This document shows positions 12,801 to 22,998 of a stretch of 64,000 nucleotides of DNA, piece after piece. Source of the DNA: Petrosia ficiformis. Taxonomy: Eukaryota; Porifera; Demospongiae; Haplosclerida; Petrosiidae. The stretch spans positions 4,484,001 to 4,548,000 of the forward strand of contig OX345636.1 of NCBI GenBank assembly GCA_947044365.1, in the 5' to 3' direction. A model generated the notes under the pieces. It was not told the DNA's origin. It did no database searches and worked only from the letters and a program-made list of their open reading frames with translations. Made by a program: the position numbers and the translations under genes. The stretch's first letter is position 1, and each line of letters opens with the position of its first letter.

Positions 12801-15800
12801 TGGACATACGTGTTCCTGTAGTCTCTTTTCTGATTATGGCAATCTCCATATGCTTGATTTTAATACGAACGAGTAAGAAATAAATCTTGCCAACAACAAC
12901 ATCACGAAGATGATATCTAGAAATAATAAAACAAGAATTGATGATTTGATATGTTGAGAGACAGCCCAGGTCAATAACCTACATGTACACTATGTACAGT
13001 GTTAGATCTAGAGATTTAATAGTGGGTTTCTCTTTGTAAATTAATGAAATAGTAACATAACATAATTACAATGTACATACATGTATTAATCAATGATAAC
13101 TCTCCTACTTTTTGCTTGTCTGGGTTGTGGCTCTGATTCATCTGATTCAGTTTCATCACCTGTGTTGTTAGTCTCCTCTGTGTGGAGCAGCCAACTGTCC
13201 AAACTTGCATGTGTATAATAATACCGTAATAGCATTTTTGCATTTTTCATTGCATAGACGCTTTCATGTGCAAAATAGGCATCAATATTGAAAAGTAGGC
13301 GCTAAAACAACGCCTAAACGCCTTCTAGATCTAATACTGATTATGTACATGTAACTATATACATGTACATGTATATATATACAGACTATTTCTTTCCCTT
13401 TTCTCAGCTTTTACAAATTATATATAAACATGTACATGTACATGTAGATATTATAATATTATTTGCAGTATCTAAACTGTCTATCACAGTTACACGTACA
13501 TGTACATGTACATGTACATAGTTATCTGAATAATTATCTGTACATCGGGATCTGTTAGATACTTGTTTGTGTATGTGCAGAAACCGATCATGTGAAATCA
13601 AAATGGCATTGAAATAGTGGTGGAGAAGTGTTTTGCTTTGGCTAGTGGAATGCAGAACAATCTGTATATATACATCTACTGCAGTTATTACAGCAAAAGG
13701 GTGAAGTAATATTTTATTATTATCAAGTGCGTGAGAGAGAAAGTGTTGGATTATAATAAACAGTTAATATCATTATGAAAGCATTGTAAATGTCTGTGCA
13801 TACATGTACATGTACTGTATGTACACATGTACATTTGTATATGGGCAGCAGAGTTTTTGATAAGTTTTGAAGCATGGGCCAAATGGTTAGTGTGTGCGCC
13901 ATTGGGAATACATTTTAAGCCAATTACATGTAACTAAGTAAGAGTTAATGCTGTTAGTGATGATATAAACAGGATTAACTGCACCACTGACCCAAAGAGA
14001 GAACTGTGCAGTGCCAAATAAGAAGCACTTTGGGCCAACGGTGCACCATATAAGCTTATCAAAAACACTAATGGGCAGTATTATGATTATTGATAATCAT
14101 GCCTGTGTTAATTGTACAGGTACAGTGCTTGTTAACATAATGTCACCATACAGTAACATTAATCACCTTACATGTGGTTCCACTGTGACAGTAATTACTG
14201 TCTCATTACTGTGGTATTGAATTGACAAGTATACCAATTACTGTCAAAGTACTGTAATGTGGAAATGAAACTATAGAGTAACTACAGTACTGTACAGTAA
14301 GGTGACTTTGTAATGACTTATACAGTAATTGAAATTACATTGTAGTTATAGTGTATCTACATGTACTGTACATGTATAATGATACATTAGGCAACATTGC
14401 CAGTTGCATGCTACATTCCTCTTTGATACATGTGTATTTATGTTACACTTGCAACATTATTGAGCAACATTACAAGTGTAACATGAAAGATCAAAGAGGA
14501 AGTGTTGCATGTAATACAGTACTTGACAAAAATAACTAACGTGTTACGCATGATACGCACAAAATTTAATGCGAGTTCTTCACGTGCTCGCGTGCGTTTG
14601 CGTGTTCCACCCAAAATAATTTTTCACGCATGGATGGCTGATTACATGTTTATATTGCAGATTATGGAAGAAATGGAAGATAGGAGAAGGCATATTTAGG
14701 AAGCTTAACTTCAGTTACACTATTACTGTATATAAGATTGAATGTGTACATGTATATTAGAAAAAGTATTTTAAAAAAATCTAATTTCATAATTTAATAG
14801 AATAATTTATTTATTTATTTATCAACTGTGAGAACTGTTTAAATCTAAATGTTTCTGTTTCCAAATACACCTCCTACACATCACATCCACTCCTTCACGT
14901 ACATGTACATGTATATCTCGTTCCACCATCTGAGATGTCTCGTATTGTTTTGGTGGAAAATCTGAAATACAGGCTTTTTCTTATTTAGCACACCCCGGTA
15001 GTTAGATATTGACTTCTCCTCATCAGTGAATAGCAAGTTAGCTAGTCTGCCAGCTAAGTTTCTTCTAGATCTACAGCCGTGGGATGCCTCTCTGAGTTCT
15101 CTAAATGGAATCTCAAACATAGTGTCATCTAAATCATCTTGAACTACATGTAGCTGGCAATATTTTGCTGTTTGGTGAACCCACCCTAATTCCTGTCTTG
15201 CTCTAGCTATAGTTCTTTCAGATGTTGTCAAGTCTGGGAATTGTTTAACTATACATTCTTTCAAACCTTGGGCTGTTAGCTCGTTATTCTCATCCATTAA
15301 ATTGTCAATTGCTAAATAGTGTTCTTTAGAGCAACAACACGCTGACGTTCGTATTCTCCTAAAGGCATTATAAAGATACTAACAAATGTATAATCAACAA
15401 GAACGTACTCGAGAAGGACCTCACACGACTGAGAAACATGTTTACGAGTATCCGTGTAATATCACGTGCACACGCACGATGATCCTGGAAAAACATGTGA
15501 CAGGAAACCGCGTGATCAGTCTCGTGCATTCTTCGTGATGACGCATGATTCCTTGTATAACCACGCAGGAAACTTGCGCAGTCCGCGTAAGTTATTTTTG
15601 TCAAGTACTGTAACTGTTACAGGGCAACAATGTTGCCTAGTGTATGGTGGATAATTAATGGTAGCTCGATTGAAGTCTCAATCTTACTACTTTTCCAGGA
15701 ATTTTATATACACAAAATGATTACGGTAACCCTCTGCTCTGCTTAAAACACACAACAGTATTAAAACTCACTTTGATTTGTTATATTCAAACTCAATATG

Positions 15801-18800
15801 CAGACAATCTTCAATACCAACCTCCATCTTTAGACTGGAAAATAATAAACATGTTTTAAAATATCACATGATCATCACATGACAATAAGTACACAACACA
15901 CCTGTTAATCAAATCAGGATAAGAAGATAATGTGTGAACCGCAATATCGTGTTCTTTAACAAGATCGGAGATACGACGAACAATAACTACTCTGACAAAA
16001 TACCTGTATATTGAATAATATATCATTACTACATGTACAATCATACAATGTACATGTACTAGTGTTGAAATGAATATTGAAATATTCGTATATTCGCTTG
16101 ATATTTTGGTATATTTTTTGGTATTTGATTATTCGTTTAATTTTTGCGCATGCGCAGAAACAAAACACGTGCAATCATTAAGGAAATTGAATGGCGACGA
16201 AGAAATTTCTTGCTTCATGTTATTGGTTGTGTAGGCTTGTAGATCAGAGAATGAACAATTAAAACACTGTTATACGCATCTATTGTGACTACTTACCGCA
16301 AATAGTGAGGTAATACTTATCATTTTACAAGAAAGAATTCAAATAACTTATGATGAGTAAGCAAGCAGATGTTCGAATATTCATTCGTTAAGGAAAGCAA
16401 GTATTCGAATACCAAGAAGCAGTATTTGTTTCAGCACTAATTCATACATCAGTACACCATTCTAAATAATAACTACTGTAATGAACATGTATAATGAATT
16501 AAAATTTAAATGGATATTGTGTGGTAGCCTGAAGTAATGTTTTAGTTAACTATCATTAAAACTCGTTTAAAAAGACATGGTCAATGGCACTTTTAGTTAC
16601 AGTTACATGTACATGTATACATGTAACTAAAACTCCTTCTAAAAATAGTGACTTTTAGTTAACTATATACATGTACATGTAGTCAATTGCAAACTAAATG
16701 AAAAGTAGCTACTTTTTTTGTGTTAAGATGTACACATGTACATGTACATGTACAATGTACATGTACATGTAGTTATTTATAAGACACATACGTACATTTG
16801 TATTACATGTAAACAGATAAACATGTACATGTGTACAACAATTACTGTGCTTTTTCGATGAATAAAAATCGATTGCTAAAAAAAATACAGTAGCCCACAT
16901 ATACATGTACATGTACATACATATACACATGTATATGGATTAAATTTTTAGAGTTTGAAGAATTTGAACAGGTACTCAAAATGTACCCATAAAAACTATT
17001 GAACCTAGTACACACACACACACACCTTTTCACTGCATTCCACAGAACCAGAAATTTTATTGTCATAAAAACAACACTAGTGGTAGGCACATGTACATGT
17101 ATATACAGTACATGTACAGTACATATGCAATCACAGTACATGTACTATCATGATTACAGTGAGTGTACTTTGACATTATACATTGTATTATACTTTAGTA
17201 CTATGCTACATGTACATGTACATGTATATCACATACAAATATAAAGGGAATTCACATTACTATGATTATACTATAGTACTACTTAGAAGTACAATTGACT
17301 ATCATCTTATTAAAGAGTAGCTTACATGTACATGTACATGTACATGTACCTCATACATGTACATGTACAGTATACATGTACTTAAAAATGTAGAAGATGT
17401 AGGGATGTCAAAACCTCAAAAGTATGTAAACAAAGTCAGGAGGTTAATGTAGGACCCAAAATTAAACAAAGCACTTCAATATTACCCTACGTAAGTACAG
17501 TTCTTTGTATTTTGCTTTATAGCGGTGTAGGTACTTATGTATACATGTATATTATAGACACAATTATGAGGATTGTTCATTATTGAAGGTCAATAATTTA
17601 TCAATTGATTATCATTCTCTTTCACTATTATGGGCGTGGCATGTAAATTATTTAATATTTCGGTATACAAAATTTGCAAACATTACCACGGTATGGGAAA
17701 GAATATAGAACTTCAACTAACTACCGATATATTGCCCAGCCCTAGTTACTGCATGGTGATATATACCTAGCCGTATAATACATGTATATACATTGTATAT
17801 TGTAAGTGGTACTAATGTGTATATACATGTACATTGTACTAACCTGAGACGAACATTAGTTCCTGTATAAGTCTCGTAGGGTTTGTCAACATTCAGAAAT
17901 TCAAATGGAAATTTTGTGAACTGAGTGAGTTCCCCCGGAGGTGATAACTGACGTACCAGAGAGAGAAAATCATGATGATTACCGCGATCATAAAACATCT
18001 CTGTGAAGAAATAAAATAATTTATATAAAGCTGTTAAAGACATAATTATAATGAAGATTAAGGAGGTAATACAACCCAACCCAGACATCATAATTATTGG
18101 TTAATTCATAATTATGTTTGTATCAAATATATGTATATGTACTTATTATATATAATTATGTAGTTAAGGAAGCAGTGTTAATCCAGGGGACTTGGTCGAT
18201 TAATGGTCAAGGTGCGTACTATATATAACACTCGATAGAACTCTACAGGAAGAAACTGGAACTGATACATGTGTAGCTGTCCTATTTGTTATATTCACTT
18301 TAAAAGCAAGAAGAGTAGATAATGAAAATAGTAACTATAATAGCTTGCTGTGCTTCAGGCATGAGATAATCAGCCATGATTAATGAAAGCTTGAAATCAC
18401 AAAGCAATCCAGTCTGGCCTCTCCCCCTAGAAGGGGCTAACTACGCATACATGTAACTAAAAGCAATCATAGGGACACTTATCACAATGTGTCTTGTTTA
18501 GTTAAAAGTGTATCATTTAGTAAGCTCCTTTGATTTTCATACAAGCAGCACCTCTAGATGAGTAGTCTCGCGTAGCCAGCTCCTCCCACTCTAAACGAAG
18601 CAGGAAGGGTCTGGTAGAACTCCATTGTTAAAGTCATCCAGTGACGTTACTGGAAGTACTTATGTTAAGTGGGTGTGTGAGAAAGTACTACTGTTGCTGA
18701 TTGTGTAATAGCAAGATTATCTCTGGAAGAAGCAAATTTAAAGGGAACCTGTTGAATGGAAGAGCTGCAGTTAAGGTCAGGGAAGTTGTAAAAGGCTTAC

Positions 18801-19456
18801 TGTTACAAGAACATGGAGTGGGAATTTTATACTTATAGGGAAGGAAGGGAGTTTGTCTGTCAAAATGTAGAAAGAGCTTCCATAGTCCATGGGCAAGCAT
18901 AAAAATACAACACAAAAGCTTTTACTGTTTCTATCTGCTTATAACAAATTCTCTCCAGCTGTGGAGAAACTACTATAATTCTTTCTATCTTGATGGTGTT
19001 ACATCAAACACGTACTTGAAATAAGTGAAACTACCCGAAATCTGGTAGTTCCACTGGACGACTATAACAATGGAGATCTACCAGACCCTTCCGGCTTCGT
19101 TTAAAGTGGGAGGGACTGGCTACGCAAGACTACTAGATGTGGGCTGGGCTCATTGTCATATGACCCATAATACCTCCACTCACCAATCTGTCCAACAAAT
19201 TCTACTCTTATTCCATGATGTTCTAGTTTCCTCCCTTTTAAGTTAATGCTAACACTTCCTGCGACAGTTTCTCCGTCTAGATATAGAAGCAACTTCTCTT
19301 TCTTGCCTTCTTCGTTCTTAACGTCCACCTTGCGCCGTTTTTCTACTTCACTAAGTTCAATAGTTATCTCAGCTCCTTGTCCCAATCCAAAGAAACTCTT
19401 TTAAATCATAAAAAGATACATAATTACAAGCAAAACTACAACACATAACTCACCAT
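6899..19456 (-). CDS. VPS26: Retromer subunit VPS26, nine exons
   Basis: VPS26 is the arrestin-fold subunit of the retromer core (VPS26-VPS29-VPS35), which recycles cargo from endosomes. Exons in coding order: 19456-19454, 19397-19184, 18000-17844, 16003-15902, 15834-15772, 12916-12810, 12194-12126, 8909-8767, 6958-6899. All introns are GT-AG and all phases join, giving 918 nt and 305 aa. Recognisable blocks are LEHHGIRVEFVGQI, PPGELTQ, VDKPYETYTG, NVRLRYFVRV, MEVGIEDCLHIEFEYNKSK, GKIYFLLVRIKI, KYEIMDGAPV, GESIPIRLFLAGY and VDEEDRRYFKQQE. The first coding exon is just the ATG, followed directly by GTGAGT. The C-terminus stops soon after EIVLWRKGD, so it is somewhat shorter than the 327-aa human VPS26A. 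Exon sequence is clean although about 93 percent of the span is intron filled with transposon remains. Identity is near certain; the exact first exon is the least sure part. Confidence 0.95.
7041..7764 (-). mobile_element. Non-autonomous element, family F, in the last VPS26 intron
   Basis: The left end (CGAGACCCTCACCTAC..GTGGCAAAGTAAT) and the right end (AAAATGATTACCATAC..CCACCTACGCC) match, in inverted order, the two ends of 42157-42920. The interior shows no coding frame. It lies between exons 8 and 9 of VPS26. Element class is unknown and boundaries are approximate. Confidence 0.45.
8501..8712 (+). mobile_element. 212-bp MITE with terminal inverted repeats
   Basis: The left end TGTCAATAAAAAAGTCACCT and the reverse complement of the right end (TGTCAATAAAATGTCACCAT) match over about 27 bp. 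The interior has the repeated motif TGACAGTAATTGGTATA. An inverted full copy lies at 14130-14320 and a right-end fragment at 9749-9812. It sits in the last VPS26 intron. Flanking ACATGT sequence makes the target duplication impossible to define by eye. Confidence 0.8.
9066..9600. repeat. ACATGT/TGTACA palindromic arrays (cluster 1)
   Basis: Short arrays of the self-complementary hexamer ACATGT occur at about 9077-9120, 9423-9480, 9485-9530 and 9574-9592. Similar arrays recur throughout the VPS26 introns, for example 9808-9860, 12057-12078, 12254-12290, 12650-12775, 13340-13376, 13428-13446, 13494-13520, 13797-13833, 16602-16626, 16664-16681, 16730-16770, 16900-16935, 17088-17125, 17208-17230 and 17320-17380. 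The open frames that cross them, rich in Cys, Thr, His, Val, Met and Tyr, are artefacts of the repeat. Confidence 0.9.
9749..9812 (+). mobile_element. Right-end fragment of the 8501-8712 MITE
   Basis: Contains GACAGTAGAACTA, TGTATGGTGACAT and TATTGACATGTAC in the order found at the right end of the 8501-8712 element. The left half is absent. Confidence 0.65.
9887..9951. repeat. Perfect palindrome, 32-bp arms, 1-nt spacer
   Basis: The left arm 9887-9918 (ACTTAATATTTCATGA...GTAAGCA) is exactly reverse-complementary to 9920-9951. Only one base separates the arms. It lies in a VPS26 intron at the left edge of a hAT-like remnant. Confidence 0.95.
9952..10502. mobile_element. hAT-like non-autonomous element
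   Basis: The right end, read inward on the minus strand, is TAGGGGTGAGCGGTATACCG followed by TATTTAGTTGAAATTCTATA. The left end begins GGGCGGTATTGGCTAATACC, a degenerate match truncated at the 9887-9951 palindrome. A related solo right end lies at about 17633-17745 (ending GCCCAGCCCTAG). This TIR style is common in hAT elements. No transposase frame is present. Confidence 0.55.
11011..11965 (+). pseudogene. Decayed hAT-like (ZNF862-type) transposase gene
   Basis: From the ATG at 11011 the frame reads a CSLC zinc-finger piece, hits TAG at 11161, then runs open from 11164 to 11484 through TTAEEM-like helices to GIMVDESTDIS, the hAT hallmark around the first catalytic Asp. Further blocks follow in other frames: GFGSDEAWVMTGCHNGV (about 11620-11675), AIHCVAHRLSLLAADD (about 11868-11915) and YERTLNAIYNN (about 11930-11962). 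The blocks are in the correct order for hAT/ZNF862 proteins. It has stops, frameshifts and a MITE inserted at 11694-11834. It lies inside a VPS26 intron on the opposite strand. Confidence 0.85.
11694..11834. mobile_element. MITE inserted in the hAT relic
   Basis: The left end ATGTCAAAAATTGCCATC (11701-11718) pairs with the right end GATGGCAATGTTGGACAT (11815-11832), with one mismatch. A second copy at 59052-59183 shares the ends and the interior, including CCCTAACC-type runs and AACCACATAATGATATTCAT. The second copy is flanked by an exact 9-bp repeat; here the flanks TCTCCCAAA / ATACCCAAA match at 6 of 9. The insertion splits the hAT coding blocks. Confidence 0.85.
11977..12023. repeat. Perfect palindrome, 23-bp arms, 1-nt spacer
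   Basis: GTGAAAATCAACAATGATTG plus ATG (11977-11999) is mirrored exactly by 12001-12023. The outer flanks AATATTGTG / CACAATATT extend the symmetry after a short gap. It lies just past the hAT relic in the same VPS26 intron. Confidence 0.92.
14130..14320 (-). mobile_element. Inverted copy of the 8501-8712 MITE
   Basis: Starts TGTTAACATAATGTCACCAT and ends GGTGACTTTGTAATGAC. The interior carries the motif TATACCAATTACTGTCA, the reverse complement of the 8501-8712 interior. It is diverged and slightly shorter. Confidence 0.75.
14385..15642 (-). mobile_element. Tc1/mariner-type DNA transposon, decayed, 1258 bp
   Basis: Outer TIRs CATTAGGCAACATTG (14385-14399) and CAATGTTGCCTAGTG (15628-15642) match with one mismatch and are flanked by TA on both sides. 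An inner 22-bp inverted pair (14516-14537 / 15590-15611) is perfect. A hairpin (14410-14515, arms with TTCCTCTTTGAT and TGTTACACTTG) sits between the outer and inner left repeats. The subterminal parts are unusually rich in CG (ACGC/GCGT/CACGTG words) for this AT-rich region. It encodes one transposase fragment on the minus strand. It lies in a VPS26 intron. Confidence 0.85.
14881..15297 (-). pseudogene. Transposase N-terminal fragment (HTH), Tc1/mariner-like
   Basis: A 138-codon frame starts at an ATG at 15297. It holds a helix-turn-helix of the Tc1/mariner kind (LTTSERTIARARQELGWVHQ), then a divergent tail. Just upstream on the minus strand, ERQRVVALK in a second frame looks like the start of the first HTH, so the N-terminus is frameshifted. 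No DDE catalytic block follows. The end runs into an ACATGT repeat. Non-functional remnant inside the 14385-15642 element. Confidence 0.65.
16070..16439. mobile_element. hAT-like MITE
   Basis: The left end TAGTGTTGAAATGAATATTG and the right end read inward (TAGTGCTGAAACAAATACTG) form an imperfect TIR. TATTCG words are frequent near both ends. No coding frame. No clear 8-bp target duplication is visible. Confidence 0.6.
17633..17745. mobile_element. Solo end of hAT-like element
   Basis: The block TATGGGCGTGGCATGTAAAT through CGATATATTGCCCAGCCCTAG matches the right end of the 9952-10502 element, including GAATATAGAA(C/T)TTCAACTAA. The left part is missing. It lies in a VPS26 intron. Confidence 0.5.
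18240..18420 (-). repeat. Dispersed repeat, copy on minus strand
   Basis: Inverted partner of 590-770: GAAACTGGAAC, AGAGTAGATAATGAAAATAG, TCAGGCATGA and AGCCATGATTAA occur in mirrored order. Confidence 0.55.
18563..19132. mobile_element. 570-bp TIR element, TAGTCTCGCGTA family
   Basis: Begins TAGTCTCGCGTAGCCAG and ends CTGGCTACGCAAGACTA. The inverted ends extend about 55 bp, through AGGAAGGGTCTGGTAGA. Flanks CTAGATGAG (18554-18562) and CTAGATGTG (19133-19141) form a 9-bp target duplication with one mismatch. A 9-bp duplication points to the Mutator-like superfamily (inference). It sits in VPS26 intron 2, only 51 bp from the exon-2 splice donor. The larger relative at 31666-33429 has the same ends. 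Confidence 0.88.
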
Positions 19457-20237
19457 CTTCGTGTGAGTCTGAGCCACACCTTGTCATAATTCACCGACCC
19501 CACCCACAGTCATGTGATATAAATTAATTAATTTGGGCGAGCTGATCTACGATCGACAACAGGGTCTGCTTATCAAATGGCAAACAGGATATAATAATTT
19601 GCTAGTCAGGCGTGGCCTGACCCTGGAGTTCACGTAAACGCAAGGGTCAGCCACGACCCAGTAATAATTTGCAGTATATATAATATATATAATATCATCA
19701 ATCTACCTTATAGTGAGTCAGTGTAGATCTACGGTACCTGTTCGAATTGTGACTCAATAGGGAAACTCACAGTGTGTACTGACTGTACAGAATACGAATT
19801 TTGGTAAGTCGATAATAAATATATAAATGTATAATTTTTTTTCGTTAGTGACACGTTTCAATTATCGTGCATGTTGAAATTATAAAATTAGACCGATCAT
19901 TATTAATTACAATCCACCTACTTCTGAAAAGCAATTAGCAAAAGCATATTTCAAGGTGAAACGTTTTATAAGAATTTGCATGAGATCAGTGCAAATGAAT
20001 AGATTAGGCCACAAGAGAAAGTGTAAAGTACAGACATTTGACTTAATTTTGTGACCATATCAAGTTTCAAGTTCACTGCACGAAAATTCAAATCATTTTA
20101 TTATACAATAATTGTAATTATGATATTGCAATAAAAATAATCAATATTACTACGTCATTTGCAAAACCATTACTGTTATAACTTTACTCGTTAAATTTCA
20201 GAAGCTATGTGCATGACAATAATTAATAATCTATGTA

Positions 20238-20618
20238 CACTGTAAAAATGAATTTGTTATTTTAACAGACCAGTTGTTACCTAAGTTGCACTTAAATGTT
20301 AGAAAAATGAAATAACAGGATGATTAGCATATTGTCTGTTATAATAATATAGCTATATGGGAAAAAGGAATGTTATTACTATAGTCATAAATGCATATAC
20401 CCAACCAAATACACCCTACTATCATATAGAGAGGCTGTTATTGATAACTTCAAAATTGTTATCACTAATCATGCATTCCTTATTATTATGCTATAGTTAT
20501 TATAACCAAACAAAATGTAATTGTACTTCTATTTGATGTTTCTAACTATGTATTATAAATGTACATGCAACTGAGGTAACAACTGGTCTGTTAAAATAAC
20601 AAATTCATTTTTACAGTG
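20238..20618. mobile_element. 381-bp MITE, perfect 45-bp TIRs, TA target
   Basis: The left arm 20238-20282 (CACTGTAAAAATGAATTTGT...) is exactly complementary to the right arm 20574-20618. TA dinucleotides flank both ends (20236-20237, 20619-20620). No coding frame. TA target and size fit a Tc1/mariner-derived MITE. Perfect arms suggest it is young. Confidence 0.92.
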
Positions 20619-20934
20619 TATAATTATGTAGTCAAGCATACTATGCAAGTATAATCATCCATGACCTGTATAATAATTATTATGCTTTATTATTTTGTCT
20701 GCATTGTGTATTATAACAATTTCGTGTTAATGTTAACTAAAAGTAGTATTTCTGCTAGTATTAAATCTTCATACCTAAACTATGTATTACTGCAACATAC
20801 AATGTACATGTGTGCATATATGTGGATATAATTGAGGTAATATTCATAGGCAACCTCGAGCATTCTTGCAAAAGAACAGAAGTAAACCAAAATTGCGATT
20901 ATAATGTTCATGGCTACTAGTATTTAAGCTGATA

Positions 20935-22066
20935 TGATTTAGAAACTTCCAGTAGAGATTTACTACTACCATGCATAAATCAGGAATATTTCGTCTCTAA
21001 AATATTTCGAATTTTTATTTTTCATATATATAAATTTTCATGCGTGCGTACGTTATTATTTACCAATATTGTTTATTTCCGAAAATTTCCCGAATTACGG
21101 TATGTACTTTTGCATTCTGTTTAGAAGTTTGTGTTAAGCATAAGAATGGAACAGCAGTTACTAAGGTTCTAATTATTTATCTTTTAAGTAAACATCAATG
21201 TCACATGCATACTTTGACCTCTTATACAACTATAAGAGTTCTTAATTATACAATTTCCTACCAATGTACACAGTAAAATATAACAGTAAATGTATAGCTT
21301 GTATGAAACTGTAACATAATTACAGTTAATCAAAATGAAACTTTGTTAAATCAATTACAGTTTCCTTCTTGTTAGCTTATAATTATACATTTTTGATAGC
21401 AAAGAGTCCTTGTATGGCTAGTTATGTTAATTATGTATAGACTATACATGATGTAAAGGTTTCTACTGGATTTATCAAACCAAGAGCTGAAGGCACAAGG
21501 TTCAGTATAAACCATACCGAGGTGTATAACCATCTTCTACCACGAAACACGCACGAAATACAGTAACTAATCAAATCTTTACATGTGGCAACAGTACACA
21601 TAATTTCACTAACCTGGTATGGATTTCTGTGAGACATTATGCAAAACAAAATGAAAGCAATCCAGGTTGTAGTTTTGATGGCTACTATATGTTCTTTAGC
21701 CATTATGATACCATGATTTTAGAAACTTCCAGTAGATGTGCTACTCTATACTTTTGCATTCTGTCTATATATTTTTGATGACATGAATAATTTCAAAATG
21801 GAGCAGCATGTAGTTATATTATTATGATTCTATTTATTTATCTGTTAAGTAAAACATCGACATCATAAATTATACATTTTTTGCAGACTTTGACCTCTTA
21901 ATTAAATAGAATTATAAGAATTCTTAATTATATTACAATTTCCTACCCAATGTACCCAGTAATAAACATGAAATCGTATTAAGTCAATTACAGTTTCCTT
22001 CTTGTTAATTATATTAGCTTATAATTAAATTTTTTGATAACAAAGGCTTCTTGTATGGCTATATGC
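20935..22066 (+). repeat. Diverged tandem duplication with insertion
   Basis: Landmarks of 20935-21428 (TTAGAAACTTCCAGTAG, ACTTTTGCATTCTGT, TTTGACCTCTTA, CAATTTCCTACC, TCAATTACAGTTTCCTTCTT, CTTGTATGGCTA) recur in order in 21715-22066. The R-family repeat 21430-21712 lies between the two halves. Confidence 0.7.
21430..21712 (+). repeat. R-family repeat, copy 1
   Basis: Shares with 30226-30470: ACTGGATTTATCAAACC, GAAATACAGTAACTAA, CAAATCTTTAC, GGCAACAGTA and CATAATTTCACTAACCT. Probably a mobile-element fragment; no coding capacity is seen. Confidence 0.65.
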
Positions 22067-22344
22067 TTATAATAATTATTGTCAGTTATCAATAACTATG
22101 AAAAGAAATGTTTACTTGTTTTAAAAACTGTGATAGTGTTTTGTTTTGTCTTTCATTTCTAAGTATGTTATGCTTACATAATTTGATTACAATTAAAACG
22201 TTTTTGCTGATTTTTTTCACATATTCCATCTTTATTAGCTACCGGCAGATGCATGGCTTGCAGTAAATGTTTGATTAATTGAAAATAATTTTGATTATTA
22301 ATAAACCCAGTCAATCCTTCTAAGTTACTGAACCCACACACTAA

Positions 22345-22680
22345 GTCATTAGATTACACTACAAAAACAAAATAACTAATTTAGTGGTTAGTACTAGTAC
22401 TTAATTGTTTGTTCAGCATACATACATCATATACCACGGATACTTTGTATTAATTATGCTATAATTTTACGGTGCTGTCTACTCATACCTATTTCATGTC
22501 AAAGATTAAGTATAATTTATACTAAAGTATATGTAATTGTGTCTGGCCATCAAAAACATTTGTAAACCCGCAAACAAATAATTTAAAACAAATACGTTAA
22601 TTTATACCTTTTAAAACTTTTAATACTTGATGCACATTACATTGTAGTAACATCATGCATCATGCAAATAGTCACAACAT
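22345..22680 (-). repeat. E-family dispersed repeat, inverted copy
   Basis: The reverse complement matches 60285-60560 and 61265-61575. Shared landmarks are TGATGTTACTA, GTGCA..AAGTAT, GGGTTTACAAA, CTTTGACATGAAAT, ATGAGTAGACA, GTGGTA and GTACTAACCACTAAA. Confidence 0.7.
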
Positions 22681-22998
22681 TCTCTATATATTTCAATTGA
22701 TAAACTACATTGAAACTCATTGATTACTTCGAAGGTTTAATTTTTGCAGTAAGTAAGTAATACTTGCTTGAAATGTCATTTTTATCTTGCCAATATACAA
22801 ATTTAATTTTTACCATTTTGCCAAAATTTCTTCTCATCAAAAATACCCGTAATATGTAACTCAAGCTACCTAATGAGTATAGTCAAACATGTTTAACAGA
22901 TTTAATATTATTAATGAAATAATCATTATGTTTAATATAAATTTCACTTTTTTATAGAATTTCCATTACGAAACACAATAACAAGTTTGAAAATCAAC

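Larger units (their letters stand above)
19457..22998. other. Intergenic region between VPS26 and amidohydrolase
   Basis: Divergent promoter space (VPS26 on minus, amidohydrolase on plus). It contains a GGGTCAG hairpin at about 19604-19662, a TA-flanked MITE, a partial tandem duplication, an R-family repeat and an E-family repeat. No coding exon is recognised. An AG acceptor at 22956-22957 suggests an upstream untranslated exon of the amidohydrolase gene, which I cannot locate. Confidence 0.6.

Noticed and set aside
9079..17244. Small proteins encoded across the ACATGT arrays
   Set aside because: The frames simply translate the repeat in different phases and strands, share no conserved features beyond it, and overlap VPS26 introns.
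22987..22998. Start of the amidohydrolase at 22987
   Set aside because: That codon is TTG. The ATG at 22999 matches the start of the second gene copy at 63654.
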